From the NCBI RefSeq assembly GCF_000516515.1, contig NZ_KI911784.1:2264881-2328880 (forward strand): a stretch of 64,000 bases of DNA. The letters run 5' to 3'. Positions within the stretch are counted from its first letter, which is position 1. The number at the start of each line of letters is the position of its first letter. Source of the stretch: Chloroflexus sp. Y-396-1 (GTDB taxonomy: Bacteria > Chloroflexota > Chloroflexia > Chloroflexales > Chloroflexaceae). This document shows positions 55,708 to 64,000 of this stretch, piece after piece. Under the pieces are notes generated by a model that saw only the letters and a list, made by a program, of their open reading frames with translations, was not told where the DNA came from and searched no databases. The position numbers and the translations under genes are program-made.

Positions 55708-56649
55708 TCAATAGTTCTGACGCAAATCCATACCGGCGTAGAGTGCGGCTACCTGTTCGGCATACCCATTAAACGGTAACGTCTTACGTCGTCCCAGTTC
55801 ACCGATCCGCCGCTCAGTTGCTTGCGACCAGCGCGGATGCGGAACGTCGGGATTGACGTTGGCGTAGAAACCGTATTCGTGCGGTGCGACCGCCATCCAT
55901 AACGATACTGGCATTGTGTCGGTTAGTTCAATTTTAACGATGGATTTGATGCTCTTGAAGCCATATTTCCACGGTACCACTAGCCGGAGCGGCGCCCCGT
56001 TTTGCGGTAAAAGCGTGCGTCCGTAGAGACCGGTACTCAGTAACGTTAGATCGTGCATTGCTTCATCGAGACGTAAACCCTCAACATAAGGCCAAGGAAA
56101 ATAACGGTCGCGCTGGCCCGGCATCTGGTCAGGATCGTAGAGTGTTTCAAAACGAACATATTTGGCCTGTGCTGTTGGTTCGACAATGGCAAGCAGTTTG
56201 TGCAACGGAAACCCCTGCCATGGAATAACCATCGACCATCCTTCGACACAGCGCAAACGATAGACACGCTCCTCCTGATCGAACATGGTCAGAATATCTT
56301 CGATGGCAAATATGCGTGGTTTGTGCACCAACCCTGTCACTTCGACCGTCCACGGTTGAGTAACAAAATTCGCAGCCCGTCGGGCGACATCTTCCTTGTT
56401 TGTACTGAATTCATAGAAATTGTTGTAATTCGTAATCTGCTCGAAGCTATTGGCCGGATCACCAAATTCATCACGGCGCTCATTCCCATCAACGATAGCC
56501 TGTTGGCGCTCCTGGCCGCCAGAAATGCCACATGCACTCAGCACCGCACCCACACCTAGCGTACCTAATCCGCGCAAGAACGCACGTCGGTTAAGATACA
56601 CCGTTTCTGGGGTAATTTCGGAAGAGCGAATGGTTGGATCGCGATACAT
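55708..56649 (-). CDS. msrP: MsrP-like methionine sulfoxide reductase, molybdopterin subunit
   Basis: Sulfite-oxidase-fold molybdoenzyme (YedY/MsrP) that reduces methionine sulfoxide in exported proteins. 313 residues from ATG 56649, behind AAAGGATATTTGT. A Tat signal ([10 protein letters not shown], 20-29) leads to LSAC, a probable lipobox with Cys40. The Mo ligand is Cys134 in [14 protein letters not shown]. Other landmarks are [14 protein letters not shown] and [17 protein letters not shown]. Like AioB, it may be a Tat lipoprotein, which would place it next to the MsrQ membrane subunit encoded downstream. Confidence 0.92.
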   Translation of the reverse strand: MYRDPTIRSSEITPETVYLNRRAFLRGLGTLGVGAVLSACGISGGQERQQAIVDGNERRDEFGDPANSFEQITNYNNFYEFSTNKEDVARRAANFVTQPWTVEVTGLVHKPRIFAIEDILTMFDQEERVYRLRCVEGWSMVIPWQGFPLHKLLAIVEPTAQAKYVRFETLYDPDQMPGQRDRYFPWPYVEGLRLDEAMHDLTLLSTGLYGRTLLPQNGAPLRLVVPWKYGFKSIKSIVKIELTDTMPVSLWMAVAPHEYGFYANVNPDVPHPRWSQATERRIGELGRRKTLPFNGYAEQVAALYAGMDLRQNY

Positions 56650-57346
56650 ACAAATATCCTTTGCCAAAATCGGGTTTGGATAGGCCGCAGCACTGCGAGT
56701 AAGGAAATCTCCTGTACTAGCAGAAAATGTTACTTTAAAAAGAATTCACTATTGATATTATACGTCTCCCCGTGAAGATTGGGAGATTTTCTTACTCATT
56801 CCTCATCTTTGCACGTGCCTGACCATCAACGGGCAACGCTATCGCAATCATCGTTGCGAGGCTGAATGATCTCTGCTGTCACATGGAACGTTTGCCACCA
56901 TACACTATCGTAGGAGGGCGGTGATGCCTGGCCCGTATACCAATCCTGTCTGTGACAACCGTGTATCATCCTGCCAGCCTGGTATGGCATACCGGTTCTG
57001 TCAAGAGAACTATGGATTAGCGAAGAAGTTGCAGCGTTTGCTGCGTTGTGGTGCCGATGTAACGACCGAGGGATACCGAAAACGCTCCCGTCTCTACTGC
57101 TGATGCCTCTTGCCACACACGGTTACTTGGGTGTGCGGGATACCCCCTACTTCCCCTCCGCTTGCGGGGGGTACTTGCGGAGGCAGGGGGAGTGGGAGGA
57201 GCCAGCGGAACGCACCATCGTTCGTCTACACAGTGGAGAATGTGAACCAGAGGACTGCAAACCAGGATACACGGTTGTTGCGAACAGATTGGTATTAGAT
57301 CACGTGGGGCGATCACCCCCGCCTGCCTACAAGCTGAGAATAGAAC
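56650..57346. other. Intergenic, 697 bp
   Basis: Upstream region of msrP. AT-rich near 56720-56780, where a promoter could lie, but no clear -35/-10 pair was fixed. At 57143-57191 CCCCCTACTTCC / GGAGGCAGGGGG forms an imperfect hairpin. No gene is seen; short frames on both strands lack support. Confidence 0.45.
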
Positions 57347-57931
57347 TCATTCATCAACCAACGCCAGTATCAAACGCCGTACCTGCCACAGACGTCGGTC
57401 AGCACCTTCAGGTCTGACACCGAGATCATCTCGAATCTGGCTGATCTGGAGCCGAATAGCGTCGATGGGACCTTTTTGAGGTTCGGTGCTCAGGTTGTAG
57501 GCCCGATCAAGCGCACGGCGTGCCATCATCAAGGCCCGGTCAGCCTCGGCGAAGTCGTTGCGCTGGAGCGCATTGAGTGCCTCATCAAGGGTGATTGCGG
57601 CGCGCAAGAGGTGGGTTATCGTGCGTAATTGGGCGTTTTCAGCCTGGAGATCGAGGATGGTCAGACGTAGTAACCCTTCGCTCAGTGGTGCAGAAGGTGG
57701 AGTAGGTTGCGGGGTTAGGATTGGTGTGGGAGGAATGGTCGGAACAGGGGTGACGGTTGCGATCTGCGGTGTGACCGGTGGCGGTACTGCCCAGAACCAG
57801 TGGTGAAGGAGGGAGAACAGCAACAGACTGATCGCGATCGTTAGGACGTGCGGTATCGCGAATCGGGCATACCGTTGCCAGCGTGCCGATTGCGCTGCTG
57901 AGACGGATGAAGTTGGTTCAGAAGATGCCAT
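57347..57931 (-). CDS. Single-TM protein with extracytoplasmic helical domain, unknown function
   Basis: 194 residues from ATG 57931 (MASSEPTSSVSAAQ); the ORF runs to 58060, into a repeat element, and that part is not believed. One transmembrane helix (about 27-47, IPHVLTIAISLLLFSLLHHWF), a Pro/Thr-rich linker (about 50-80), then a helical domain with LRAAITLDEALNALQRNDFAEADRALMMARRALDRAYNLS, resembling TPR-like or coiled-coil helices. No family is assigned. Its 5' end lies only 75 bp from a non-coding element (58007), which may supply or disrupt its promoter. Confidence 0.65.
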   Translation of the reverse strand: MASSEPTSSVSAAQSARWQRYARFAIPHVLTIAISLLLFSLLHHWFWAVPPPVTPQIATVTPVPTIPPTPILTPQPTPPSAPLSEGLLRLTILDLQAENAQLRTITHLLRAAITLDEALNALQRNDFAEADRALMMARRALDRAYNLSTEPQKGPIDAIRLQISQIRDDLGVRPEGADRRLWQVRRLILALVDE

Positions 57932-58006
57932 GACGACAAGAATACCGTAACTGCCGCAATATACTATCGTGAGAGCAATTAATACGAGAACACAAAGCAG
58001 GACCTT

Positions 58007-58738
58007 AGAGCATGATCGAAAACCCGGATTTCTTATTAGGAATATACCGTGCCTGTGCAACCACTGCGTTAGGGGACTAACGTTCTGTTCTGCTATCCGC
58101 GCTGTGGGATGCCCTCACCCCCAGCCCCTCTCCCGCAGCGCGGGAGAGGGGTGATCGTGGCTGCGGCATCATTGCAAGACGCAGGCACAGAATCGCCTCT
58201 TCTACGCTAACCGCCCCCTTCCTCTCCCGCAGCGTGGGAGAGGAAGGGGGCTAGGGGGAAGGTGAGGGTGTCCCTCCCCCCGGCCCCGCTCTCGCGCTGC
58301 GGGAGGGGGGTGATCGTGGCTGCGGCGTCATTGCAAGACGCAGGCACAGAATTGCCTCTTCTACGCTAACCTCCTCCTTCCTCTCCCGCAGCGTGGGAGA
58401 GGAAGGGGGCTGGGGGGAAGGTGAGGGTGGCCCTCTTCCCAGCCCCGCTCCCGTGCTGCGGGAGGGGGTGATCGTGGCTGCGGCATCGTTGCAAGACGCA
58501 GGCGCAGAATCGCCTCTTCTGCGCTAACCGCCCCCTTCCTCTCCCGCAGCGTGGGAGAGGAAGGGGGTTGGGGGGAAGGTGAGGGCCGCCAGGCGTTGCC
58601 GAAGCACCAGCGCTGAAATCGTTGCAACCCTGTTCCAGTGCGTTGCGGAGCCGCATACGTTGCCCGCCACCGTTTCCCCGACCATTATGTCGATGTCATG
58701 GTCGAGACTCATCAACAGCCTAAGTTTTTGATCACGTA
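58007..58738. mobile_element. Non-coding element, AGAGC-TGATC-AAAAAC family, copy D
   Basis: About 732 bp. The left end AGAGCATGATCGAAAACCC resembles copy B; the right end is AGTTTTTGATCACGTATC, with decayed last bases. The left subterminal block (GAATATACCGTGC.. CAACCACTGCGTTAGGGG) and right block (GCGGAGCCGCATACGTTGCC) match the other copies. The internal array differs from copy B: three units of about 160 bp starting near 58112, 58272 and 58432, each with two hairpins, CCCCTCTCCC/GGGAGAGGGG-like and CTTCCTCTCCC/GGGAGAGGAAG. Confidence 0.82.
58112..58590. repeat. Three tandem units of about 160 bp within copy D
   Basis: Each unit has a CAGCCCC or GGCCCCGCTC-type hairpin, then GGTGATCGTGGCTGCGGC, GCAAGACGCAGGC, GCCTCTTCT, and a CTTCCTCTCCCGCAGCGTGG hairpin. 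The units are about 90% alike by eye. The frames they open are not genes. Confidence 0.85.
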
Positions 58739-58795
58739 TCAGGCACCCACTTTGCGTTGTTCGTGAAGCGGGTGAAGCCAGCCGATCCGTGCACG

Positions 58796-59371
58796 TTAAA
58801 TCTCGTGTGCCAGCAAGATCGCCTGCGCAATCTCCTTCATCGACTTGCGGGTATTCATCGAGAGTTGCTGAATTTTACGGAACGCTTCAGCCTCCTTCAA
58901 GCCCTGGGTGTCCATCAAGATACCTTTGGCTCGCTCAACCAGTTTGCGCGTCTCGAGTGTCTCTTTCAGGTCGGCAACCTGGCGATCCATCTCCAGGAAT
59001 TCTTGATAACGGGCAATGGCAATCTCGATAGCCGGCAGTAATTCGGCTTCACGGAACGGCTTGACAATATAGTTCACTACACCGGCTTCTTTTGCCCGCT
59101 CAACCAGATCGCGATCCGAGTATGCGGTCAGTAACAACACTGGCGCAATCTTCTCTTCAGTGAGGATGCGAGCAGCCTGGATACCGTCGAGTTTCGGCAT
59201 TTTGATGTCCATGAGTACCAGGTCAGGACGCAACTCACGTGCAAGGTTGATAACGCTCACACCATCGCCGGCTTCGCCGACGACCAGATAGCCGAGACTG
59301 ACAAGCGTCTCTTTCAGGTTCATACGGATGATCGACTCATCATCGGCGATTACCAGTCGCGTCTGCGGCAT
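58796..59371 (-). CDS. Response regulator with ANTAR RNA-binding output domain
   Basis: 191 residues. Receiver domain with the acidic pair in IADDES, phospho-acceptor Asp in LVLMDIKMPKLDG, Thr in LLTAYSD and Lys in IVKPFREAE. An ANTAR domain (about 125-188, ADLKETLETRKLVERAKGILMDTQGLKEAEAFRKIQQLSM) follows. ANTAR proteins bind tandem-hexaloop RNA hairpins and prevent termination. The start ATG at 59371 lies behind GGAGAAGAGCAT. Neither a kinase nor the RNA targets are visible nearby. Stand-alone transcript. Confidence 0.93.
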   Translation of the reverse strand: MPQTRLVIADDESIIRMNLKETLVSLGYLVVGEAGDGVSVINLARELRPDLVLMDIKMPKLDGIQAARILTEEKIAPVLLLTAYSDRDLVERAKEAGVVNYIVKPFREAELLPAIEIAIARYQEFLEMDRQVADLKETLETRKLVERAKGILMDTQGLKEAEAFRKIQQLSMNTRKSMKEIAQAILLAHEI

Positions 59372-59507
59372 ATGCTCTTCTCCTCTATATTGACTGACAA
59401 CCTGTCACAGGCCGTAAAGTACATTGATCGGGGTTGATGCGTGCAGTATATCATCCAATTGTTTGCCGATCAACTATCTGGCCCAATTTTGTGCCTAACC
59501 GACACTA

Positions 59508-62219
59508 TTATATCCCAAGCAGTTCCCGTAGCAGGTCATCGTCGTTGGTTGGGCGTGCCGATTTTGCGCCAGACAACACACGCTCATCAAGACGGCTCTC
59601 TACCCGCCGCTCCTGATCAGGCGTCGGCTCGGCCAGAACACGCTCATCAAGACGGCGTGTTGCCCGCCGATCATCCTTGTGATGTGCCTGACCTGCTGGC
59701 CACGTTGCAGGAGATTGATCCGACGCTGAAGCGGTCCCGGCCCCGGCCAACTCACTCTGCCAGCGGGCACGCTCAGTTGGCGGGACATCGGTGGCAGTGT
59801 CATCTTCTAGCGGGCCAAGCTCAGCCAGCCAGCGTTCGCGTTCGGCAGCGGGCAGATCGCCCCAATCTACCGGCTGTTCAGTGCTATACCCCGTCTGCTG
59901 TCGTCCGGTAGTTGGCCCATTATCGGGTTCGTCGAACCATTCCGCCAATTCGTAGTCCATCGGCGACGGCTCTTCAGGCGACTGCCGGACAGCACCTTGC
60001 GGTATGGTCGGTAGTTCCTGATCCTGAGTTGGCTCTGTGGGCGCAAGATGCTGGGCTGGCGGTGCCGATACTACCGGCGTAGCTTGAGCAGATGAGAGGG
60101 TGCGCACAGGACGGCGCCATGTCGGACCTTTCGAGGTCGTCGTGCGACCAGCGTTATTGCGCTTGAAGAAGCGACTCAGCCACGAACGTTGATCCTTCAT
60201 CGGCGGCGAAACCTCGTCTTCAGCAGCATGTGATGAGACAGCAGGGGATCGCCGCACAAAACCCTGTAGTTGCTCGCGCCATGCCTCAAAGCGATTGGCT
60301 GCTGCTTCCGATGGCGAGGATCGGGTGCTATCGGCGGTGCGGTATCCGCTGCGGCGGTTGGTTAAACTGGTCAGATGCGCGTAGTGCTCGCTGAAACGGT
60401 AAAGATCGTAGATAGCGTACAGTATCAGAGCGATCAACAAGATTACCAGGACAATAATCCATAGTAAAGTCCAGGAAAAACCATCACCGCTGCTCTGCGC
60501 CGCCCTATTGAGCGCAGTTGACACATCTGTTGGTACCGCAGTTGTCAGCAAGGTATTTGTCGTCGGGGCCACAGCAGCCGGACACAGTACACGCACCGCC
60601 TGGGCGCCAACTTCCCGCCCAAGCAATCCTAATCGCACCTGCCAGAGCGGATCGTCAGGAAGCGGAGCCGCCGGATCAAGCTCAAAACGAGCACGCTCAA
60701 AGTACTGAACGACAATATCTCGCCCCGTGTTGGGGTCACGTTCGCTCAATGCCCCACTGATCGGGTAACCAAAGACACTCACCCCGCCGTACCGTTCATG
60801 AAAACTCCGAAAACGAGGATCGGCAAACGCCTGCGGATCGTTCAGGTCGGTGCGTGGCACAACCGGCTGATCAGGATAGTTAAGACGCAATGCCACAACA
60901 CCCAAATGTGAACCGAGTACCCGATTCGGCCAATCGTTGTTCAAGTGCAACTCCAATCGCTGACGTTCCGTGTAGAGCACCGCTACCTCTTGCCGACAAT
61001 CTCCGGCCAGTTCGCGGGTCACGGCACCCAATGGTAGGCCAAGTAACGCGATACCTTCGATCAGCGAACGGGTCTGCTCGCCGCCGAAGGTCTGGTAAAA
61101 GCGGGCAAAATCACCGCTGATCGGGGTTTGCGGAGCTTCCGGCAATACCAGTGACGGGCAAACCTCAATCTTCCCGGTTGGTGGTATGGGTTGCACGAGG
61201 TGCAATTGCCCTGGATCGCCCAAGCGGATCGACAATTCACGGGGTACCGTTGATAACGGCGTCGGTCCGCGATTCCCCTGACCGGGCGTGATAGGCAAAT
61301 AGCGTATACCGGTTAGCCGGGCGGTACCATCTTCATCGCGTGTCACACCGACGTAAATCAATGCAGCCGATGTCGCCGTTGCGCTTACCAGATCGCCCGC
61401 CGAGAAAATCACCAGGCCTTCGCGATCAGCGGCGCGCACCCAATCAACCGTTGCCAGCTCACCGGGAATACTGCCGATCACCAAATCTGCGCCGCTTGCA
61501 ATTAAATAACGTGCCGCATTGACACGGGCCTGCACCGGATTAGGATCGAGCGGCTGACCCCATGCCGCCATCACCACCACCAGATCGGTTTCGCGGCGCG
61601 CCTGTTCAATCGCAGTGACAATCGTCGGCAGCACACCTGCGGAATCGGCTAACAGGTTGAGCTGGCCCTGCGGATCGGCATTCCCATCGAGGCCCCAGGT
61701 AGCACTCAGGAAACCAATCGTTAATGGCGATTGTGGGTGGGGAATCGTTACTTTCAAAAATGGCGGTTTCGTTTCGCCAGTGCCAGCGGCACCATGTTGA
61801 AAAATGCCGTAACGCGCTAGCGTTTGCAAGGTAGCATCAACTCCTGATGGCCCACGATCTAACAGACGAGGATGTGCGGCGCCCAGCAACAACAGGTTGT
61901 GCTCGGCCAGAGCTGCGGCCAATGCCGGGAGCGGCCCACCGGCCAGTGGCCCAGCCAGGGTTGCCATGCCCAAATCAGCAGCCGTGAAAAACGGTCGCAG
62001 CGGCGCAAATGCCTCGGCATAGCTGGGTGTTTCAATCCCACCAGGGATCAGGGCGTCGGGAACAATTGATCCGGCAATGGCCAGCGTGTATTGAATGGTA
62101 TCGCCAGAGCCACAGCGGTTAAGCGCAGACCGTGGCCCTTCCGGCGGCTGCGCAGCGACAACCGGAGACCCAAGAACCGTCAATAGCACCAGTGCAAGAA
62201 GCGCCAGCCGACCTGTCAT
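59508..62219 (-). CDS. CapA-like exported protein with LGFP-like repeats and long cytoplasmic tail
   Basis: 903 residues. Signal peptide MTGRLALLALVLLTVLGSPVVAAQ. A CapA/PGA-cap-type metallophosphoesterase-like domain spans about 40-330 (YTLAIAGSIVPDALI.., GADLVIGSIPGELATVDW, GLVIFSAGDLV), though several metal ligands expected in the family are not obvious. Two diverged modules of about 100 residues follow (FARFYQTFGG..VLYTERQRLELH and FRSFHERYGGVSVFGYPI..VQYFERARFELD), a type common in Chloroflexi exported proteins. One transmembrane helix (SWTLLWIIVLVILLIALILYAI) precedes a low-complexity tail ending in RRLDERVL and SRLDERVL repeats. Function unknown; a sugar or peptide surface role is inferred. 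Confidence 0.8.
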   Translation of the reverse strand: MTGRLALLALVLLTVLGSPVVAAQPPEGPRSALNRCGSGDTIQYTLAIAGSIVPDALIPGGIETPSYAEAFAPLRPFFTAADLGMATLAGPLAGGPLPALAAALAEHNLLLLGAAHPRLLDRGPSGVDATLQTLARYGIFQHGAAGTGETKPPFLKVTIPHPQSPLTIGFLSATWGLDGNADPQGQLNLLADSAGVLPTIVTAIEQARRETDLVVVMAAWGQPLDPNPVQARVNAARYLIASGADLVIGSIPGELATVDWVRAADREGLVIFSAGDLVSATATSAALIYVGVTRDEDGTARLTGIRYLPITPGQGNRGPTPLSTVPRELSIRLGDPGQLHLVQPIPPTGKIEVCPSLVLPEAPQTPISGDFARFYQTFGGEQTRSLIEGIALLGLPLGAVTRELAGDCRQEVAVLYTERQRLELHLNNDWPNRVLGSHLGVVALRLNYPDQPVVPRTDLNDPQAFADPRFRSFHERYGGVSVFGYPISGALSERDPNTGRDIVVQYFERARFELDPAAPLPDDPLWQVRLGLLGREVGAQAVRVLCPAAVAPTTNTLLTTAVPTDVSTALNRAAQSSGDGFSWTLLWIIVLVILLIALILYAIYDLYRFSEHYAHLTSLTNRRSGYRTADSTRSSPSEAAANRFEAWREQLQGFVRRSPAVSSHAAEDEVSPPMKDQRSWLSRFFKRNNAGRTTTSKGPTWRRPVRTLSSAQATPVVSAPPAQHLAPTEPTQDQELPTIPQGAVRQSPEEPSPMDYELAEWFDEPDNGPTTGRQQTGYSTEQPVDWGDLPAAERERWLAELGPLEDDTATDVPPTERARWQSELAGAGTASASDQSPATWPAGQAHHKDDRRATRRLDERVLAEPTPDQERRVESRLDERVLSGAKSARPTNDDDLLRELLGI

Positions 62220-62305
62220 TGTTACCTCACCCCCGCCGGTACACCTATCGGCAGAGATCTCTGTCAGGCAATAAGGGCACTGACTGCAACAATTGTACTA
62301 CAGGA

Positions 62306-63142
62306 TCAGCCATTCTGGCGAAGCAGGCGCGAACTGGCCCAAGCAAGGATGAAGATGATAGTACTGATAAGCACAATCGCAGCGCCCGAAGCAATACTGA
62401 AGTAATATGAAGCGTACAGCCCCACGACACCGGCTAGCATCGCCAGCAATGCTGCCATAATCATCATAGAGTGCATGCGATGGGTAAAAAGTGCTGCTGT
62501 GGCCGGTGGGGTAACGAGCACTGCCAACGTCAGCGCCACTCCAACCGTCTGGATCGCAACCACAATCGCGATGGCAAGCAGGATCAGCAAAAGCAGATCG
62601 AAGGCCTGTACCGGCAAGCGCAAAGTCGCGGCTAACACCGGATCGAAGGTCACAACCATCAACTCCTTGTAAAAGAGGACTATCGCAGCGATCACAACCG
62701 TACCAAACAGCGCAATGCGCCAGAGATCATACTCGCTCACGCCTAAAATATTGCCAAAAAGAAAGTGCGAGAGATCAACAGCCGAGTTCCGCACGGTTGA
62801 GATCAACGCTACCCCCAGCGCAAACATCGCAGCAAAGACAATACCAATTGCTGTATCCTCACGAATTCGGGCAGCGCGACTGACGACCCCTATCGAGAGC
62901 GAACTGATTATCGCCGCCCCCAATGCCCACCAGAAGAGTGCTCCTCGATCGGCACCATTGACCAGGTAACCCACGGCAATGCCGGGCAAAATGGTATGGG
63001 CCAGCGCATCACCCAGGAAGGCCATTCCACGCAACACGACATACACGCCGACCACGGCACAGACGGTTCCAACCAACAGCGCTGCGATTAGACCACGCTG
63101 CATAAACGCATAATTGAGGGGAGCAGTCAAAACATCGATCAT
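62306..63142 (-). CDS. Zn/Mn-type ABC transporter permease (ZnuB/MntB family)
   Basis: Membrane subunit of an ABC importer for zinc, manganese or a related ion, 278 residues with about eight hydrophobic helices. The family-3 ABC permease pattern is clear: MAFLGDALAHTILPGIAVGYL near the N-terminus and LLVTPPATAALFTHRM-type sequence later. It cannot be decided between Zn and Mn. Its start overlaps the stop of the upstream ATPase gene by four bases. The solute-binding protein is not in the window and may lie just upstream. Confidence 0.92.
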   Translation of the reverse strand: MIDVLTAPLNYAFMQRGLIAALLVGTVCAVVGVYVVLRGMAFLGDALAHTILPGIAVGYLVNGADRGALFWWALGAAIISSLSIGVVSRAARIREDTAIGIVFAAMFALGVALISTVRNSAVDLSHFLFGNILGVSEYDLWRIALFGTVVIAAIVLFYKELMVVTFDPVLAATLRLPVQAFDLLLLILLAIAIVVAIQTVGVALTLAVLVTPPATAALFTHRMHSMMIMAALLAMLAGVVGLYASYYFSIASGAAIVLISTIIFILAWASSRLLRQNG

Positions 63143-63972
63143 AGGGTGTTGTCCAGAGAAGGATTACAGCAACTATCGGCCACAGTGAGCAGACCATCAC
63201 CACTGCTTAGGAGATGCAAATGACCACCGTAGGTAGCAACTAGATTGGCAGCGGTAAATGCCTCGCGAGCTGGCGCAAACGCGATTAGAGTGCGATTGAG
63301 CAACATCACCCGATCAAAATAGCGAGCCGCCTGTTGTAAGTCGTGCAACGCTGTCAAGACCGTAACATCCTCTTGCCGCAACGTGGCCAACGCCCGAAAT
63401 ATCTCGTCTTGCGATGGAATATCTAACCCGACCAGCGGTTCATCCATCAATAACAACCGTGCTTCTTGAGCCAGGGCACGCGCCAGAAAGACCCGTTGCT
63501 GTTGACCACCCGACAACTGCCCGATCTGCCGGTTGGCAAAGGCGGCCAACCCGACTCGCTCAAGCGCCCGCTGCACCATTAACCGATCATGACGTGAAGG
63601 ACGACGAAACAGCCCAATTCGCCCAACACGCCCCATCAAGACCACATCATAGACCGAGACAGGAAAGCGCCAGTCGATCTGTAGACGTTGCGGCACATAA
63701 GCTATCTCATTTGGCGCAATGCGCTCAACACCGAAATAGCGGACAGTACCAGACGAAATTGGCTGAAGACCGGCAATTGCCTTAAGCAACGTGCTCTTTC
63801 CGGCACCGTTTGGCCCCACGATGGCCACCTGTTCACCAACATTGATAGTGGCAGAAATATCGTGCAGGGCCTCGTGCTGGCGATAACGCACGGTCACTTG
63901 ATGCAGGCTCAGAGCCGGCACTGCCGTTACCGGAGCAACATCTCTCACAACAGAAACAGACGGCTCCACCAT
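63139..63972 (-). CDS. Zn/Mn-type ABC transporter ATPase (ZnuC/MntA family)
   Basis: ATP-binding subunit, 277 residues from ATG 63972, behind GGAGAAACTCATTT; an ORF-level GTG is at 63990. Walker A GPNGAGKST, Q-loop VPQRLQIDW, signature LSGGQQQRVFLARALA, Walker B LLLMDEP, and the switch His in LTALHDLQQAARYFDRVMLL. The ZnuC/TroB group is recognised by AYVPQR and DVVLMGR. Only about 28 bp separate it from the window edge, so a binding-protein gene may precede it. Confidence 0.93.
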   Translation of the reverse strand: MVEPSVSVVRDVAPVTAVPALSLHQVTVRYRQHEALHDISATINVGEQVAIVGPNGAGKSTLLKAIAGLQPISSGTVRYFGVERIAPNEIAYVPQRLQIDWRFPVSVYDVVLMGRVGRIGLFRRPSRHDRLMVQRALERVGLAAFANRQIGQLSGGQQQRVFLARALAQEARLLLMDEPLVGLDIPSQDEIFRALATLRQEDVTVLTALHDLQQAARYFDRVMLLNRTLIAFAPAREAFTAANLVATYGGHLHLLSSGDGLLTVADSCCNPSLDNTL

Positions 63973-64000
63973 AAATGAGTTTCTCCGCACTTAATGTAGC

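Noticed and set aside
57347-58060. Longer start for the anchored unknown protein (from 58060)
   Set aside because: The extra 43 codons run into the inverted end of a repeat element, and the internal ATG at 57931 starts just before a normal anchor.

Overview
The window looks like chromosome from a filamentous anoxygenic phototroph of the Chloroflexus type (phylum Chloroflexota). The reasons are moderate-to-high GC, arsenite oxidase genes in the order aioB-aioA, a SpoVR protein interrupted by an intein, many Chloroflexi-style GC-rich dispersed repeats, and two Tat-exported proteins with a lipobox, which suits an envelope without a classical outer membrane. The genus comes from recognised families and gene order, not from a database search. 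No rRNA, tRNA, prophage, transposase or CRISPR array was recognised.

Layout. 1-3 kb (minus): aioB then aioA (cut by the window edge), and a NarL-type response regulator. 3.5-7.4 kb (plus): a Ca2+-type P-type ATPase and a frameshifted Dam-like adenine methyltransferase. 7.6-10.1 kb (minus): prmC, a coiled-coil membrane protein and an alpha/beta hydrolase. 10.3-12.6 kb: ten tandem copies of a 228-bp hairpin-rich unit that creates spurious long ORFs. 12.9-18.5 kb (minus): the conserved stress module prkA - DUF444 (YhbH/YeaH) - spoVR, with spoVR carrying a 275-residue intein. 18.8-24.8 kb: cvpA-like, a GT4 glycosyltransferase, a dynamin-like GTPase and two small genes. 25.0-25.9 kb: a repeat-bearing non-coding element. 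26.3-31.6 kb (plus): a T-box leader, a membrane-anchored unknown protein, thrS without a TGS domain, a YtxH-like protein, a CinA relative with an eroded second half, and a DUF4013-like membrane protein. 32.3-38.3 kb: pgsA, a zinc-ribbon membrane protein, hisC, a GAF/PAS histidine kinase and an NAD-dependent epimerase. 39.2-42.9 kb (minus): MarR regulator, HlyD-like adaptor and MacB-like permease with no ATPase. 43.6-45.5 kb (plus): purB and a small [2Fe-2S]-type protein behind paired palindromes. 45.8-52.7 kb (minus): guaA, cmk, then PH-domain membrane protein - large membrane protein - ABC ATPase with no obvious permease. 53-57.9 kb (minus): a CBM48 protein, an msrP-msrQ repair pair with an OmpR-type regulator, and an anchored unknown protein. 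58.8-64 kb (minus): ANTAR regulator, a CapA-like membrane protein, and a Zn/Mn-type ABC permease and ATPase cut near the edge.

Two themes stand out. First, most long intergenic gaps hold members of a few non-coding repeat families: elements bounded by AGAGCATGATCAAAAAC-type inverted ends (four copies, 0.3-0.9 kb, with different internal tandem arrays), short elements ending in AGAGCCTATCCGA, and the GCGGGCC-N3-GGCCCGC palindrome that is also a building block of the 228-bp array. Second, several genes have readable control signals: the T-box before thrS, a structured guaA leader, twin GTGTACAC sites before the ferredoxin-like gene, and an extended -10 exactly six bases before the start codon at both cmk and an OmpR-type regulator, predicting leaderless mRNAs.
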